Shown in pieces: positions 33,006-40,272 of a DNA stretch of 40,272 nt (positions within the stretch are counted from its first letter, which is position 1; each line of letters starts with the position of its first letter). Source of the DNA: Oscillospiraceae bacterium (lineage in GTDB: Bacteria; Bacillota; Clostridia; Oscillospirales; Ruminococcaceae); contig JAGALZ010000001.1 in assembly GCA_017848055.1 (NCBI GenBank), forward strand, positions 1-40,272. The letters are read 5' to 3'. The notes below the pieces were generated by a model. The model worked only from the letters and a program-made list of their open reading frames with translations. It was not told the DNA's origin and made no database searches. A program made the translations under genes and the position numbers.

Positions 33006-34652
33006 TTAGCCTTTATTCTGTGAAGCTACGAGGCTTTCGCCGCAATAGATTTTACGCAGCTTTGGCTTTTCGATTTTACCTGTTGGATTTCTTGGGATAT
33101 CTGCGAAGATAATCTTATGAGGTCTTTTATATCTTGGAAGGGCATTACAGAATGCTGCGAGTTCTTCTTCTGTGCATTCGCACTCGGGCTTTATCTCGAC
33201 GATTGCGGCAGCGATTTCTCCGAGACGCTTATCGGGCAGACCGATAACGGCAACGTCCTTGACCTTCATATTACTTCTGATAAAGTCTTCAATCTGCACC
33301 GGGTAGAGGTTTTCACCGCCTGAGATGATGACGTCCTTCTTTCTGTCAACGAGGAATATAAAGCCGTCCTCGTCCTCCTGAGCCATATCGCCCGTAAACA
33401 GCCAGCCGTCGTGGAGAACTTCGTTTGTTGCCTTTTCGTCGTTGAAGTAGCAGGTCATAACACCCGGGCCCTTGACACAGAGTTCACCTACGCCGCCTCT
33501 TTCAACAGGGTTGCCGTTTTCATCTACAATCTTTACTTCCCAGCCATACCCTGCCTTACCGATTGCGCCTACCTTATGGGTATTCTCAACGCCGAGGTGG
33601 ACACAGCCAGGGCCTATAGACTCGCTGAGTCCGTAGTTTGTATCGTAATCGTGGTGTGGGAACTTTTCCTTCCAACGTGCAATGAGGCTTGGAGGTACCG
33701 GCTGAGCACCGATATGCATAAGTCTCCACTGTGAAAGGTCGTACTTGCTAAGGTCGATATCTCCTCGGTCGATTGCATCGAGGATATCCTGCGCCCAAGG
33801 CACCAGGAGCCAGACAATCGAGCACTTTTCCTTAGACGCTGTTTCGAGAATCATCTGAGGCTTTACACCCTTTAAGAGTACAGCCTTTCCGCCTACGAGG
33901 AAAGAGCCGAACCAGTGCATTTTAGCGCCCGTATGATAGAGAGGCGGAATGCAGAGGAACACGTCGTCTTTTGTCTGAGAGTGGTGGTTCTGTTCTACCT
34001 TGCAGGAATGCATGAGACTTCTGTGCTTATGTAAAATTGCCTTCGGGAAGCCTGTTGTTCCTGAAGAGAAATAGATTGCGGCATCATCATCGTCGCAGAG
34101 AGGGATTTCGGGGTCAGAGCTTGGGCAGTTGGACACGAGCTGGTCATAGTCCTCAGCAAAGGTCGGGCATCCGCCGCCTGCACCGCCGCCTACATAGAAC
34201 AAAAGTCTATGCTTTGAGATATCCTCGGCTATCTCCTCTACTCTTCCTATGAACGAAGGGCCGAAGACGAGGATATCAGACTCGGACAAATCGAGGCAAT
34301 ACTTGATTTCATCTGATGTATATCTGAAATTAAGCGGAACTGCGAGTGCACCTGTCTTTAAGATACCAAAGTAAATTGGCAGCCACTCTAGGCCGTTCAT
34401 AAGGAGGATTGCGACCTTATCGCCCTTCTTTACTCCACGGCTGATAAGAAGGTTTGCAAAGCGGTTTGCCTTCTCATCGAACACGCTCCAGGTAATTTCT
34501 CTTCTGTAGTCACAGTACGGGTCTGACTCGATAAGCTCGTACTCCTTCCAGGTGACACGTCTTCTCTCCTGGATTTCAGGATTGACCTCTACGAGTGCGA
34601 CATCCGAGCCATACTTTCTGACATTTTCTCTTAGAATATCGGTAATTGGCAT
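33006..34652 (-). CDS. Acyl-CoA synthetase / AMP-dependent ligase
   Basis: A 548-residue ANL-superfamily enzyme that adenylates a carboxylic acid and probably forms its CoA thioester. Seen: YFSSGTTGFPKAI (P-loop, A3), LLVPWAQ, YGLSESIGPG, DGWLFTGDMAQEDEDGF (A7), DRKKDVIISGGENLYP (A8) and the acyl-activating lysine in NPTGKIEKPKL (A10). Length is normal; the acid is unknown. GGAGA lies 8 nt before the ATG. It has its own promoter (34724-34752) and converges on the O-antigen-ligase-like gene across repeat copy 2. Confidence 0.9.
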   Translation of the reverse strand: MPITDILRENVRKYGSDVALVEVNPEIQERRRVTWKEYELIESDPYCDYRREITWSVFDEKANRFANLLISRGVKKGDKVAILLMNGLEWLPIYFGILKTGALAVPLNFRYTSDEIKYCLDLSESDILVFGPSFIGRVEEIAEDISKHRLLFYVGGGAGGGCPTFAEDYDQLVSNCPSSDPEIPLCDDDDAAIYFSSGTTGFPKAILHKHRSLMHSCKVEQNHHSQTKDDVFLCIPPLYHTGAKMHWFGSFLVGGKAVLLKGVKPQMILETASKEKCSIVWLLVPWAQDILDAIDRGDIDLSKYDLSQWRLMHIGAQPVPPSLIARWKEKFPHHDYDTNYGLSESIGPGCVHLGVENTHKVGAIGKAGYGWEVKIVDENGNPVERGGVGELCVKGPGVMTCYFNDEKATNEVLHDGWLFTGDMAQEDEDGFIFLVDRKKDVIISGGENLYPVQIEDFIRSNMKVKDVAVIGLPDKRLGEIAAAIVEIKPECECTEEELAAFCNALPRYKRPHKIIFADIPRNPTGKIEKPKLRKIYCGESLVASQNKG

Positions 34653-34723
34653 TTTATATTTCTCCGTTTCTGTTTTAACGCTTTAAAGTTTTTTAGCTTT
34701 ATGACATAAAATCACACAAGTAT

Positions 34724-34752
34724 ATTATGCCACATACGAGGTAATAAGTCAA
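34724..34752 (-). promoter_or_regulatory. Promoter of the acyl-CoA synthetase gene
   Basis: Minus strand: -35 TTGACT at 34752-34747, a 17-bp spacer and -10 CATAAT at 34729-34724, preceded by TGG (extended -10). It begins right at the stop of the upstream transporter gene. Confidence 0.7.
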
Positions 34753-34755
34753 GCA

Positions 34756-35265
34756 TTATTTGACACGATAGGAGCTTGCTACTTGTGCGGTAACTCCCGT
34801 GAACACACCTGTGATGACTGAGCAGAAGGCAAGCACGACAAAATAATATCCGACATAGGCTGACTCAAAGATAGCGATTGCGACGAGAATCTGCCCCACG
34901 TTATGGAATATGGCACCGAGGACACCTGCGAACCAGATATTCTGGCATTTTGACAGCGCAAGGAAAACTGCCATTGCAACAAAAGCGAGGGCACCGCCTG
35001 CTATCGAATAGAGGAAATAGACGCCTTGTCCGACGAAGATACTGCCGAGGATTACACGCAGGAGCAGGACGGCGGCTGCATCTTTTTTCTCAAATTTCAC
35101 GAGCATAAACAGTGTTATGACATTTGAGAGACCGAGCTTCACTCCGGGGATTGCGACGGGGACGGGAATCTGGGCTTCGACGGTAAATATGATAAGCGAC
35201 ATTGCGAGCATGAGGGCGAGTGAACAGAGCTTCTGGGTTTTGGATTTAAACTCAAGTTTTTGCAT
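34756..35265 (-). CDS. Gx transporter family protein (Hpre_diP_synt_I family)
   Basis: A 169-residue membrane protein with about five helices. The segment PVAIPGVKLGLSNVITLFML and the later GALAFVAMAVFLALSK and GAIFHNVGQILVA match the Gx transporter family, also annotated as heptaprenyl diphosphate synthase component I. It resembles substrate-binding components of vitamin transporters; the substrate is unknown. The ATG at 35263-35265 has AAGGGG 9 nt upstream; two in-frame upstream starts lie too close to that site. It overlaps the NusG-II gene by 14 nt, a pairing seen in many Firmicutes. Confidence 0.85.
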   Translation of the reverse strand: MQKLEFKSKTQKLCSLALMLAMSLIIFTVEAQIPVPVAIPGVKLGLSNVITLFMLVKFEKKDAAAVLLLRVILGSIFVGQGVYFLYSIAGGALAFVAMAVFLALSKCQNIWFAGVLGAIFHNVGQILVAIAIFESAYVGYYFVVLAFCSVITGVFTGVTAQVASSYRVK

Positions 35266-35629
35266 CGAACTCATCCCCTTCCGTTTCCACGACAATCATT
35301 ATATCATTGGGGAGGCAGATTATTGGGAGATAGGAATCTCCTGCAAAGCCCATATTTACGCAGAGCTTATCGGGGCAGCTTGCGGAAACGACTCCGATTT
35401 CGCCGTTTCTGACTTCGATGGTATTAAGCTTTTCGTTCTCGCCTTTTATCTCGATTGTATACGGCTTTTCGACCTTTGACAAATCTATTTCGTACAGCAG
35501 GGTATCGTTCTGATAGACCTTAGCGATTTTTGCGTTATCGTTTTTCCTCATCACCCACCATGTGCCTACTCCTGAAGTGACGAGCATCGTAGCTGTAATT
35601 ATTATGAGTACGAGTGTGCTTTTTTTCAT
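35252..35629 (-). CDS. NusG domain II-containing protein
   Basis: A 125-residue protein with an N-terminal membrane anchor (~4-25) and a single NusG-domain-II fold outside: YEIDLSKVEKPYTIEI and the family signature CPDKLCVNMGFA...LPIICLPNDIMIVVE, with two conserved cysteines and a further Cys near ICLPN. Function unknown; it usually accompanies Gx transporters and flavin/Rnf-related genes. The ATG has GGAGG 8 nt upstream; an in-frame GTG three codons earlier overlaps the ribosome-binding site. Confidence 0.88.
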   Translation of the reverse strand: MKKSTLVLIIITATMLVTSGVGTWWVMRKNDNAKIAKVYQNDTLLYEIDLSKVEKPYTIEIKGENEKLNTIEVRNGEIGVVSASCPDKLCVNMGFAGDSYLPIICLPNDIMIVVETEGDEFDAKT

Positions 35630-35658
35630 CCGCCTCACCTCCTTGTTATCAGGATTTT

Positions 35659-35687
35659 AGTATAGCACAGTTTTTGTATATTTGCAA
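35659..35687 (-). promoter_or_regulatory. Promoter of the NusG-II/Gx transporter genes
   Basis: Minus strand: -35 TTGCAA at 35687-35682 (4 of 6), a 17-bp spacer and -10 TATACT at 35664-35659, preceded by TGC (extended -10). Confidence 0.6.
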
Positions 35688-35699
35688 TGCTTTGCAGGG

Positions 35700-35792
35700 G
35701 GCGGCGCAGCCCCGCCACGCAGTGGCGGGGTATGCGGCGGCTTCGCCGCCGCTCAGTTTGTTCGCCCGCAGGGCGAACAAACCTGCGCCGCC
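35700..35792. repeat. Very GC-rich cloverleaf of perfect inverted repeats
   Basis: A closing stem of 10 perfect pairs (GGCGGCGCAG 35700-35709 with CTGCGCCGCC 35783-35792) encloses three perfect hairpins: CCCCGCCAC/GTGGCGGGG (35710-35730), GCGGCGGC/GCCGCCGC (35734-35752) and GTTTGTTCGCCC/GGGCGAACAAAC (35756-35782). Nearly every base is paired in a four-way junction. GC content is far above the flanks. It lies between the terminator of the fusion gene and the NusG-II promoter. It resembles REP-type palindromic elements; no transposase is near. Confidence 0.85.
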
Positions 35793-35800
35793 GGACGTAC

Positions 35801-35833
35801 AAAAAAGCGTCCGCCCCGAAAAGAGGCAGACGC
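35801..35833 (-). terminator. Terminator after the isomerase/ligase fusion gene
   Basis: Minus strand: an 11-bp stem GCGTCTGCCTC/GGGGCGGACGC (near-perfect) with a short loop, followed by TTTTTT. It lies 7 bp past the stop. Confidence 0.9.
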
Positions 35834-35840
35834 CGAAATT

Positions 35841-38363
35841 TTATGCAGTTACAATCTTGTCAGCAGCGTGGAGATTGAGCTTCTCTACCGCCTGCTCTCT
35901 CATCTTGTACTTGAGAATCTTACCTGCAGCATTCATCGGGAACTCGGTTACGAAGTCTACATATCTTGGCACCTTGTGCTTTGCCATGTGTGACATAACG
36001 TATTCCTTGATTTCTGCCTCAGAGGATTCCTCGCCCGGCTTTAGGATGATGCAAGCCATTATCTCCTCGCCGTAGTCCTTATCCGGAACGCCGATTACCT
36101 GGACGTCGTTTACCTTTGGATGAGTATAGATAAAGTCCTCAATTTCCTTAGGATAGATATTTTCACCGCCACGGATAATCATATCCTTGATTCTTCCTGT
36201 AATCTTGAAGTTTCCGTCAGGAAGTCTTCTTGCGAGGTCACCTGTATGCAGCCAGCCGTCCTTGTCGATAGCGGCAGCTGTTGCGGCTTCCATCTTGTAG
36301 TAGCCCTTCATGATGTTATAGCCTCTTGCGCAGAACTCACCGTCAACATTATCAGGAAGCTCCTCGTTTGTTTCAGGGTCTACAATCTTACACTCGACTC
36401 CGAAAATCGGGCCACCTACTGTATTTACTCTAGTTTCGATAGAATCGGTTGTCTTGGACATTGTTGTTGCAGGGGACGCCTCTGTCTGACCGTAGGTGAT
36501 ACAGATTTCAGACATGTGCATCTTCTCGATAACATCCTGCATTGCCTTGATTGGACAAGGTGAACCTGCCATAATACCTGTTCTCATATATGAGAAGTCG
36601 GTCTTGTCAAAGTCCTCGTGTCCGAGCATTGCGATAAACATTGTAGGCACGCCGTGGAATGCTGTAATCTTTTCCTTATTGATACAAGCGAGTCCCTTTC
36701 TTGGAGAGAACGCTGTAATAGGCGACATTGTAACACCGTGTGTCATTGAAGCTGTCATTGCGAGTACCATTCCGAAGCAATGGAACATAGGCACTTGAAT
36801 CATCATTCTGTCGGCTGTTGACAAATCCATACAGTCGCCGATTGCCTTACCGTTATTAACAACGTTATAGTGTGTGAGCATTACGCCCTTAGGGAAGCCT
36901 GTTGTACCTGAGGTATACTGCATGTTGCAGACGTCGTGCTTGTTTATCTTACGACGCATTACCTCTACCTCGCTGTAAGGAACCTTCTCTGCGAGTGCCA
37001 TAGCCTCATCCCATGTATAGCAACCGTTCTGCTTTGAGTCGCAGGTAATGATGTTCTTGAGTACAGGGAGCTTCTTTGAGCAGAGCTTGCCAGGCTCGCT
37101 TGTTTCAAGCTCAGGGCAGAGTTCCTTGATGATACCGATATAGTCGCTGTCCTTGAAGCCGTCAATCATTACGAGTGTATGTGTATCAGACTGGCGAAGC
37201 AGGTACTCTGCCTCATGAATCTTATACGCTGTATTTACAGTAACAAGAACTGCGCCAATCTTTGTTGTTGCCCAGAAGGTGATATACCACTGAGGTACGT
37301 TTGTTGCCCAGATAGCCACGTGGTCGCCCTTCTTTACGCCCATTGCGATAAGGGCTCTTGCAAAGGTATCAACGTCATCTCTGAACTGTGGATATGTTCT
37401 TGTATAGTCAAGCTCTGTATATCTGAATGCGTACTGGTCAGGGAACTCCTCGCACACTCTGTCAAGCACGTCAGGGAAAAGGCAGTCGATAAGCTTGTTC
37501 TTCTGCCAGATATACTTACCTGTCTTTCTTGCGTTATCAAAGAGTACCGGTACTCTCTTCTTGCGGTATGCACTCATATAGTTAGCAAACTGAGGGAACA
37601 CGATACCTGCGCTGTAGAGGTCCTTTGCCCATCTCTTTACCCACTCGAGTGAAACATATCCGTTATAGTCAACTGCGTCGAGTGCTGTAAACATTTCAGC
37701 AAGAGGCATATCGCCCTCGCCCATCATTCTGTACTCGAGCTTGCCGTCTGTCACAACGCTGTCCTTTACGTGAACATACTTCACATAGCCCTTTAAGTTC
37801 TCGGCAGTTTCGGATGGCTTTTCACCTGCGTATCTGTATGGGTGGTGGATATCCCAGAGTGCGGCAATCCAGCGGTTGTCAACAGCGTCGAGTACCTTGC
37901 GGAGTCTCTTTGTATCGCTGTACACGCCGTTTGTTTCAACGAGCATATTTACCTCGTACTTCTCTGCGATAGGAACAATTCTCTTGAGTGCGGCGATAAT
38001 CTTATCATCGTCCACCTCATCGACAGGTTCCGGCTCTAAGTCTGCAAGAATTCTGATATAGGACACGCCCAGCTTATCTGCGAGCTGTGCATACTGTGTG
38101 ATTTCGTCGATAGTTTCATCGAGCTTATCCTCAAACTTAAGGCAGGCACCTGATGAAAGGCAGGAAATCTCAACTCCGAGTCTGCGGAGCTGCTCTACTG
38201 TTTTAGGAAGCTGAGCGTCTGTGAACGGCTTTGCCTTTACTGAGAAAATGTCGTCGCCGAGGCCACGGATTTCGATACCGTCAAAGCCAAGGTCGGCAGC
38301 CATTGTGTAGATGTCTGACCACGAGTAGTCGGGACAAGCGAGTGTTGAAAAGCTGATTTTCAT
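35841..38363 (-). CDS. Sugar-phosphate isomerase/epimerase fused to an acyl-CoA synthetase
   Basis: An 840-residue two-domain protein. Residues 1-~265 form a xylose-isomerase-like TIM barrel with candidate metal ligands in place: E143 in LVETNG, D171 and H173 in WDIHHPY, H198 in VHVKD, E240 in SLEW. Residues ~290-840 form an AMP-forming acyl-CoA synthetase: MQYTSGTTGFPKGVMLTH, YGQTEASPAT, DGWLHTGDLARRLPDGNF, IIRGGENIYPKEIEDF and the lysine in AGKILKYKMRE. Both halves look active. The start at 38361-38363 has AAAGGA about 8 nt upstream; reading further upstream runs through the T-box terminator. The gene is controlled by its own T-box, which ties it to the supply of an amino acid. The overall reaction is unknown. 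Confidence 0.85.
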   Translation of the reverse strand: MKISFSTLACPDYSWSDIYTMAADLGFDGIEIRGLGDDIFSVKAKPFTDAQLPKTVEQLRRLGVEISCLSSGACLKFEDKLDETIDEITQYAQLADKLGVSYIRILADLEPEPVDEVDDDKIIAALKRIVPIAEKYEVNMLVETNGVYSDTKRLRKVLDAVDNRWIAALWDIHHPYRYAGEKPSETAENLKGYVKYVHVKDSVVTDGKLEYRMMGEGDMPLAEMFTALDAVDYNGYVSLEWVKRWAKDLYSAGIVFPQFANYMSAYRKKRVPVLFDNARKTGKYIWQKNKLIDCLFPDVLDRVCEEFPDQYAFRYTELDYTRTYPQFRDDVDTFARALIAMGVKKGDHVAIWATNVPQWYITFWATTKIGAVLVTVNTAYKIHEAEYLLRQSDTHTLVMIDGFKDSDYIGIIKELCPELETSEPGKLCSKKLPVLKNIITCDSKQNGCYTWDEAMALAEKVPYSEVEVMRRKINKHDVCNMQYTSGTTGFPKGVMLTHYNVVNNGKAIGDCMDLSTADRMMIQVPMFHCFGMVLAMTASMTHGVTMSPITAFSPRKGLACINKEKITAFHGVPTMFIAMLGHEDFDKTDFSYMRTGIMAGSPCPIKAMQDVIEKMHMSEICITYGQTEASPATTMSKTTDSIETRVNTVGGPIFGVECKIVDPETNEELPDNVDGEFCARGYNIMKGYYKMEAATAAAIDKDGWLHTGDLARRLPDGNFKITGRIKDMIIRGGENIYPKEIEDFIYTHPKVNDVQVIGVPDKDYGEEIMACIILKPGEESSEAEIKEYVMSHMAKHKVPRYVDFVTEFPMNAAGKILKYKMREQAVEKLNLHAADKIVTA

Positions 38364-38423
38364 AAAAACATTCCTTTCTTTAAATACGTATCGCACGATA
38401 TAGGAAAGCGTACCTTTCGGAAA

Positions 38424-38688
38424 ATAAAAAACCGTCCCAAAGATTTCTCTTTGAGACGGGCAATATCTTTCCCGTGGTACCACTCAAATTGCGTTCTCAC
38501 GCCACTTAAAGCTCAAACAAGCCCTTTGCGATTACGTTGCACTTACGGATAACACTACTTGCCAAGGCTTTCGCATTATCGGCTCAGAAGTGAGTTGACA
38601 TCAGCCCCTCGCTATCGGCTCGCATCTACCGCCGACTTTCTGAAAGCTACCTGCTGACACGCTCTTCATCATAGCCTTTGAATTACAA
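38424..38688 (-). promoter_or_regulatory. T-box riboswitch leader of the fusion gene
   Basis: Minus strand: T-box GAGTGGTACCACGGG at 38485-38471, followed by a terminator at 38459-38426 (stem CCGTCTCAAAG/CTTTGGGACGG, then TTTTTT). Its CCCG arm can pair instead with the T-box CGGG. Stem I upstream shows distal AGAAAG and a GTCGG..CCGAT loop stem. The 3' side reads GCTGATGTCAACTCACTTCTGAG. The specifier is ambiguous: UCA (Ser), GUC (Val) or AAC (Asn) are all possible by position. Confidence 0.88.
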
Positions 38689-38693
38689 AGTCA

Positions 38694-38722
38694 AGTTTAC
38701 CATATATCATTAAGCTTGTCAA
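38694..38722 (-). promoter_or_regulatory. Promoter of the T-box/fusion gene
   Basis: Minus strand: -35 TTGACA at 38722-38717, a 17-bp spacer and -10 TAAACT at 38699-38694 (4 of 6). It starts the T-box leader near 38688. Confidence 0.7.
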
Positions 38723-38793
38723 GTGGGGTTTTTTGCGTTTTGTAGTTTTGCATAAACAAAGCATTAATACCAAGCGGTAAGATGGTGATGTTT

Positions 38794-39315
38794 TTATTTT
38801 TCGTAGCCACAGCCTTTGCAGACTCTTATTGATTTAGAATTATCCTCACCGCACTTCGGGCAATTCCATGTTTTGAACAGGCTAAACGGTTCAGGCTGGA
38901 GCGCCTGCTTTGTCATTTTGCCGTCAGAAGTTCTTCCGCACTTTTTACAGATATTCGTCTGGCTGCTGTTTCTTCCGCCACAGGTGCATACCCAAGTATC
39001 ATCAGGCTTGACTTTCGGTATCTGAGTATTCTTATCAGGAAGACCTGCAGTATATACCATTGCTAACGGACCTACCACAATAACTATCGGCAAAAGCGGA
39101 ATTTCACCGCTGTTATAACCTTTTCGTTCAATAATATCTCGGCAGAGAATATAAAACATAATGTATGCGATTACGACTAAAGCCACACCGAACAGTATTG
39201 CCAGAATAAAAAAATCATCTTCTGCGAGAGCGGCAAACAGACTGACAGCTCCCAGTACAAGACAACACACCCAGCCTATAAAAAGCTTTATAAACGAGTC
39301 AAGATAATAAGTCAT
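38794..39315 (-). CDS. Membrane protein with two C-terminal zinc ribbons
   Basis: A 173-residue protein. Two or three hydrophobic segments (~8-32, 35-58, 70-90) are followed by two short zinc ribbons: CTCGGRNSSQTNICKKCG (with C-x-C ahead) and CPKCGEDNSKSIRVCKGCG, each with four cysteines. I do not recognise a specific family; double zinc-ribbon tails are common in membrane proteins of uncertain role. The ATG at 39313-39315 has AAGGTGG 6 nt upstream; an in-frame extension to 39354 overlaps the transcript start region and was rejected. It has its own strong promoter and no clear terminator. Confidence 0.75.
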   Translation of the reverse strand: MTYYLDSFIKLFIGWVCCLVLGAVSLFAALAEDDFFILAILFGVALVVIAYIMFYILCRDIIERKGYNSGEIPLLPIVIVVGPLAMVYTAGLPDKNTQIPKVKPDDTWVCTCGGRNSSQTNICKKCGRTSDGKMTKQALQPEPFSLFKTWNCPKCGEDNSKSIRVCKGCGYEK

Positions 39316-39383
39316 TACGAACCACCTTTTCTTATGTATATTTATTGTAGCCAAGTATTCTTCTTTGGTTATACCTCAAGTTA

Positions 39384-39412
39384 AGTATAGCGTATCATTT
39401 TTTGGATGTCAA
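39384..39412 (-). promoter_or_regulatory. Promoter of the zinc-ribbon membrane protein gene
   Basis: Minus strand: -35 TTGACA at 39412-39407, a 17-bp spacer and -10 TATACT at 39389-39384. Confidence 0.8.
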
Positions 39413-39470
39413 TATTTTTTCTGAGCGGTTAATATTCTTGAAATTTTTCTTTATCGACAAAAAATAAAGC

Positions 39471-39544
39471 ACCGCTTTGCCCGTTATTCTTAACGGAGTA
39501 AATGGTGCGGTATGTAACCGGAAGGCATAAAGCCTTCCGGTTAC
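39471..39544. other. Two hairpins after the recombinase gene; possible mobile-element end
   Basis: CCGTTA/TAACGG (39481-39496) and a perfect 13-bp stem GTAACCGGAAGGC/GCCTTCCGGTTAC (39514-39544) lie just beyond the recombinase stop. The larger stem has no T-tract on the recombinase strand. They may terminate the recombinase transcript, or lie near the attachment site, since large serine recombinases often sit at the end of their element. Confidence 0.4.
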
Positions 39545-39552
39545 TGCTGTTT

Positions 39553-40272
39553 TTAGGCATTTAACGCTGCCATTTGCAGTTCCATCGGTATCACCGCTAT
39601 TGTGGATACCGCCGTCTTGGAGGTGGTGCGAGGCTTTGGTTGGAAGGTGTAGTGGATTTCAATATAGTTTCCGCATTTGCGCGAGAACTTTTCTGTTTTC
39701 TCATATACATCGATGCGGAGGACAAATGCACGAAGGATTTGAGGTGTCAGCTTATCCATATCCACAATTTCCTTTGCCCTTTCAATGAACTCTTTAATGC
39801 AAATTTCTCGCATATCCATTTCTGCAATTTTGGCAGATATGCTTTCGAGTTCTTGCTTGATCTCGGCTTGTTCCAACTCATATCCACACGCCAGCTCATC
39901 GTATCGTTCGGGAGTGATGCGACCGACCACTCTGTCCTCATACAGACAGCGGATAACCTTATCAATCTCCTTCACACGATTTTCCAAGCTGCTTTTTTGC
40001 CGTTCTGCCATAGAGTAAAATTTCTTAGCTTCAGCTTCACCGTTTGCGGTTGCCATCGCATAAAATTCTTCGGGTTTCTCTCTTGCGAAGGCAGTCATCT
40101 TCTGTACTCTGCCAAGCACGATTTCATCCAACACTTGCTCACGAATATAATGCGCCGTGCAATGAGTACCGCCTTTGGTTTGGTATCCACCGCATTGGAA
40201 GAAGTTCTTTTCGGGAGCAAGGGACTTGCATCTGTGCAGATACAGTTTCTGACCGCATTCACCGCAGAAGAG
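39553..40272 (-). CDS. Large serine recombinase, C-terminal part (runs off the window)
   Basis: The frame is open from the stop at 39553 to the right edge, giving 239 residues of a longer protein. The edge-proximal part encodes a zinc beta-ribbon (LFCGECGQKLYLH, then FFQCGGYQTKGGTHC with paired cysteines) of the recombinase family. It is followed by a coiled-coil-rich region (LENRVKEIDKVIRCLYEDRV, RITPERYDELACGYE) and a C-terminal domain with IDVYEKTEKFSRKCGNYIEIHY, seen in TndX/Tn4451-type resolvase-like integrases. The catalytic N-terminus lies outside the window. It implies an integrated conjugative or mobilisable element continuing to the right. Confidence 0.9.
   Translation of the reverse strand, partial: LFCGECGQKLYLHRCKSLAPEKNFFQCGGYQTKGGTHCTAHYIREQVLDEIVLGRVQKMTAFAREKPEEFYAMATANGEAEAKKFYSMAERQKSSLENRVKEIDKVIRCLYEDRVVGRITPERYDELACGYELEQAEIKQELESISAKIAEMDMREICIKEFIERAKEIVDMDKLTPQILRAFVLRIDVYEKTEKFSRKCGNYIEIHYTFQPKPRTTSKTAVSTIAVIPMELQMAALNA

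Noticed and set aside
38364..38483. 40 extra N-terminal residues on the isomerase/ligase fusion
   Set aside because: They are a translation of the T-box terminator; a better start with a ribosome-binding site exists at 38363.

Overview
The window looks like chromosomal DNA of a mid-GC, spore-forming member of the Clostridia, probably Oscillospiraceae/Ruminococcaceae-like (a Ruminococcus or Eubacterium siraeum type gut anaerobe). This rests on spoVAD/spoVAE, T-box leaders, hemZ, ribonuclease Y, the recJ-relA-hemZ cluster and sigma-A promoters with extended -10 boxes. The species is inferred; no database was searched.

Left part (1-9236). The window opens on the 5' end of a 16S rRNA gene reading off the left edge, with a ~210 nt leader and two tandem consensus promoters. 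Next, on the minus strand, come the sporulation pair spoVAD-spoVAE (spoVAD's ribosome-binding site lies inside a strong hairpin), a Dabb-domain protein, a cytosolic beta-helix protein and galM with a cre-like operator. Positions 4399-9178 hold a self-contained three-gene operon, with its own promoter and terminator: a membrane-anchored TIR protein with four extracytoplasmic repeats, a DHH/DHHA1 phosphoesterase with an unassigned C-terminal module, and a RyR-domain protein. All three families point to nucleotide (NAD-derived or cyclic nucleotide) chemistry. This is the best candidate here for an undescribed signalling or immune system.

Middle (9237-24882). A housekeeping operon on the minus strand reads recJ > relA > MBL hydrolase > hemZ > rlmD. 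Divergent from it are argS and a class I aminotransferase. Facing these is the moxR > DUF58 > transglutaminase membrane operon.

Right-middle (24895-33005). A T-box leader with a probable threonine specifier heads GNAT > small membrane protein > lipase-like hydrolase > thrS. Divergent from it are rny and an O-antigen-ligase-like membrane protein.

Right part (33006-40272). An acyl-CoA synthetase, a Gx-transporter/NusG-II pair and a very GC-rich cloverleaf of inverted repeats come first. They are followed by an unusual sugar-isomerase/acyl-CoA-synthetase fusion under its own T-box, and a zinc-ribbon membrane protein. The window ends in the C-terminal part of a large serine recombinase, which probably marks the edge of an integrated mobile element.

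Two ~235 bp copies of a highly structured palindromic repeat sit between convergent genes (20139-20399 and 32709-33005). Their centres are in opposite orientation, and each copy has its own outer stem that starts at the flanking stop codons.
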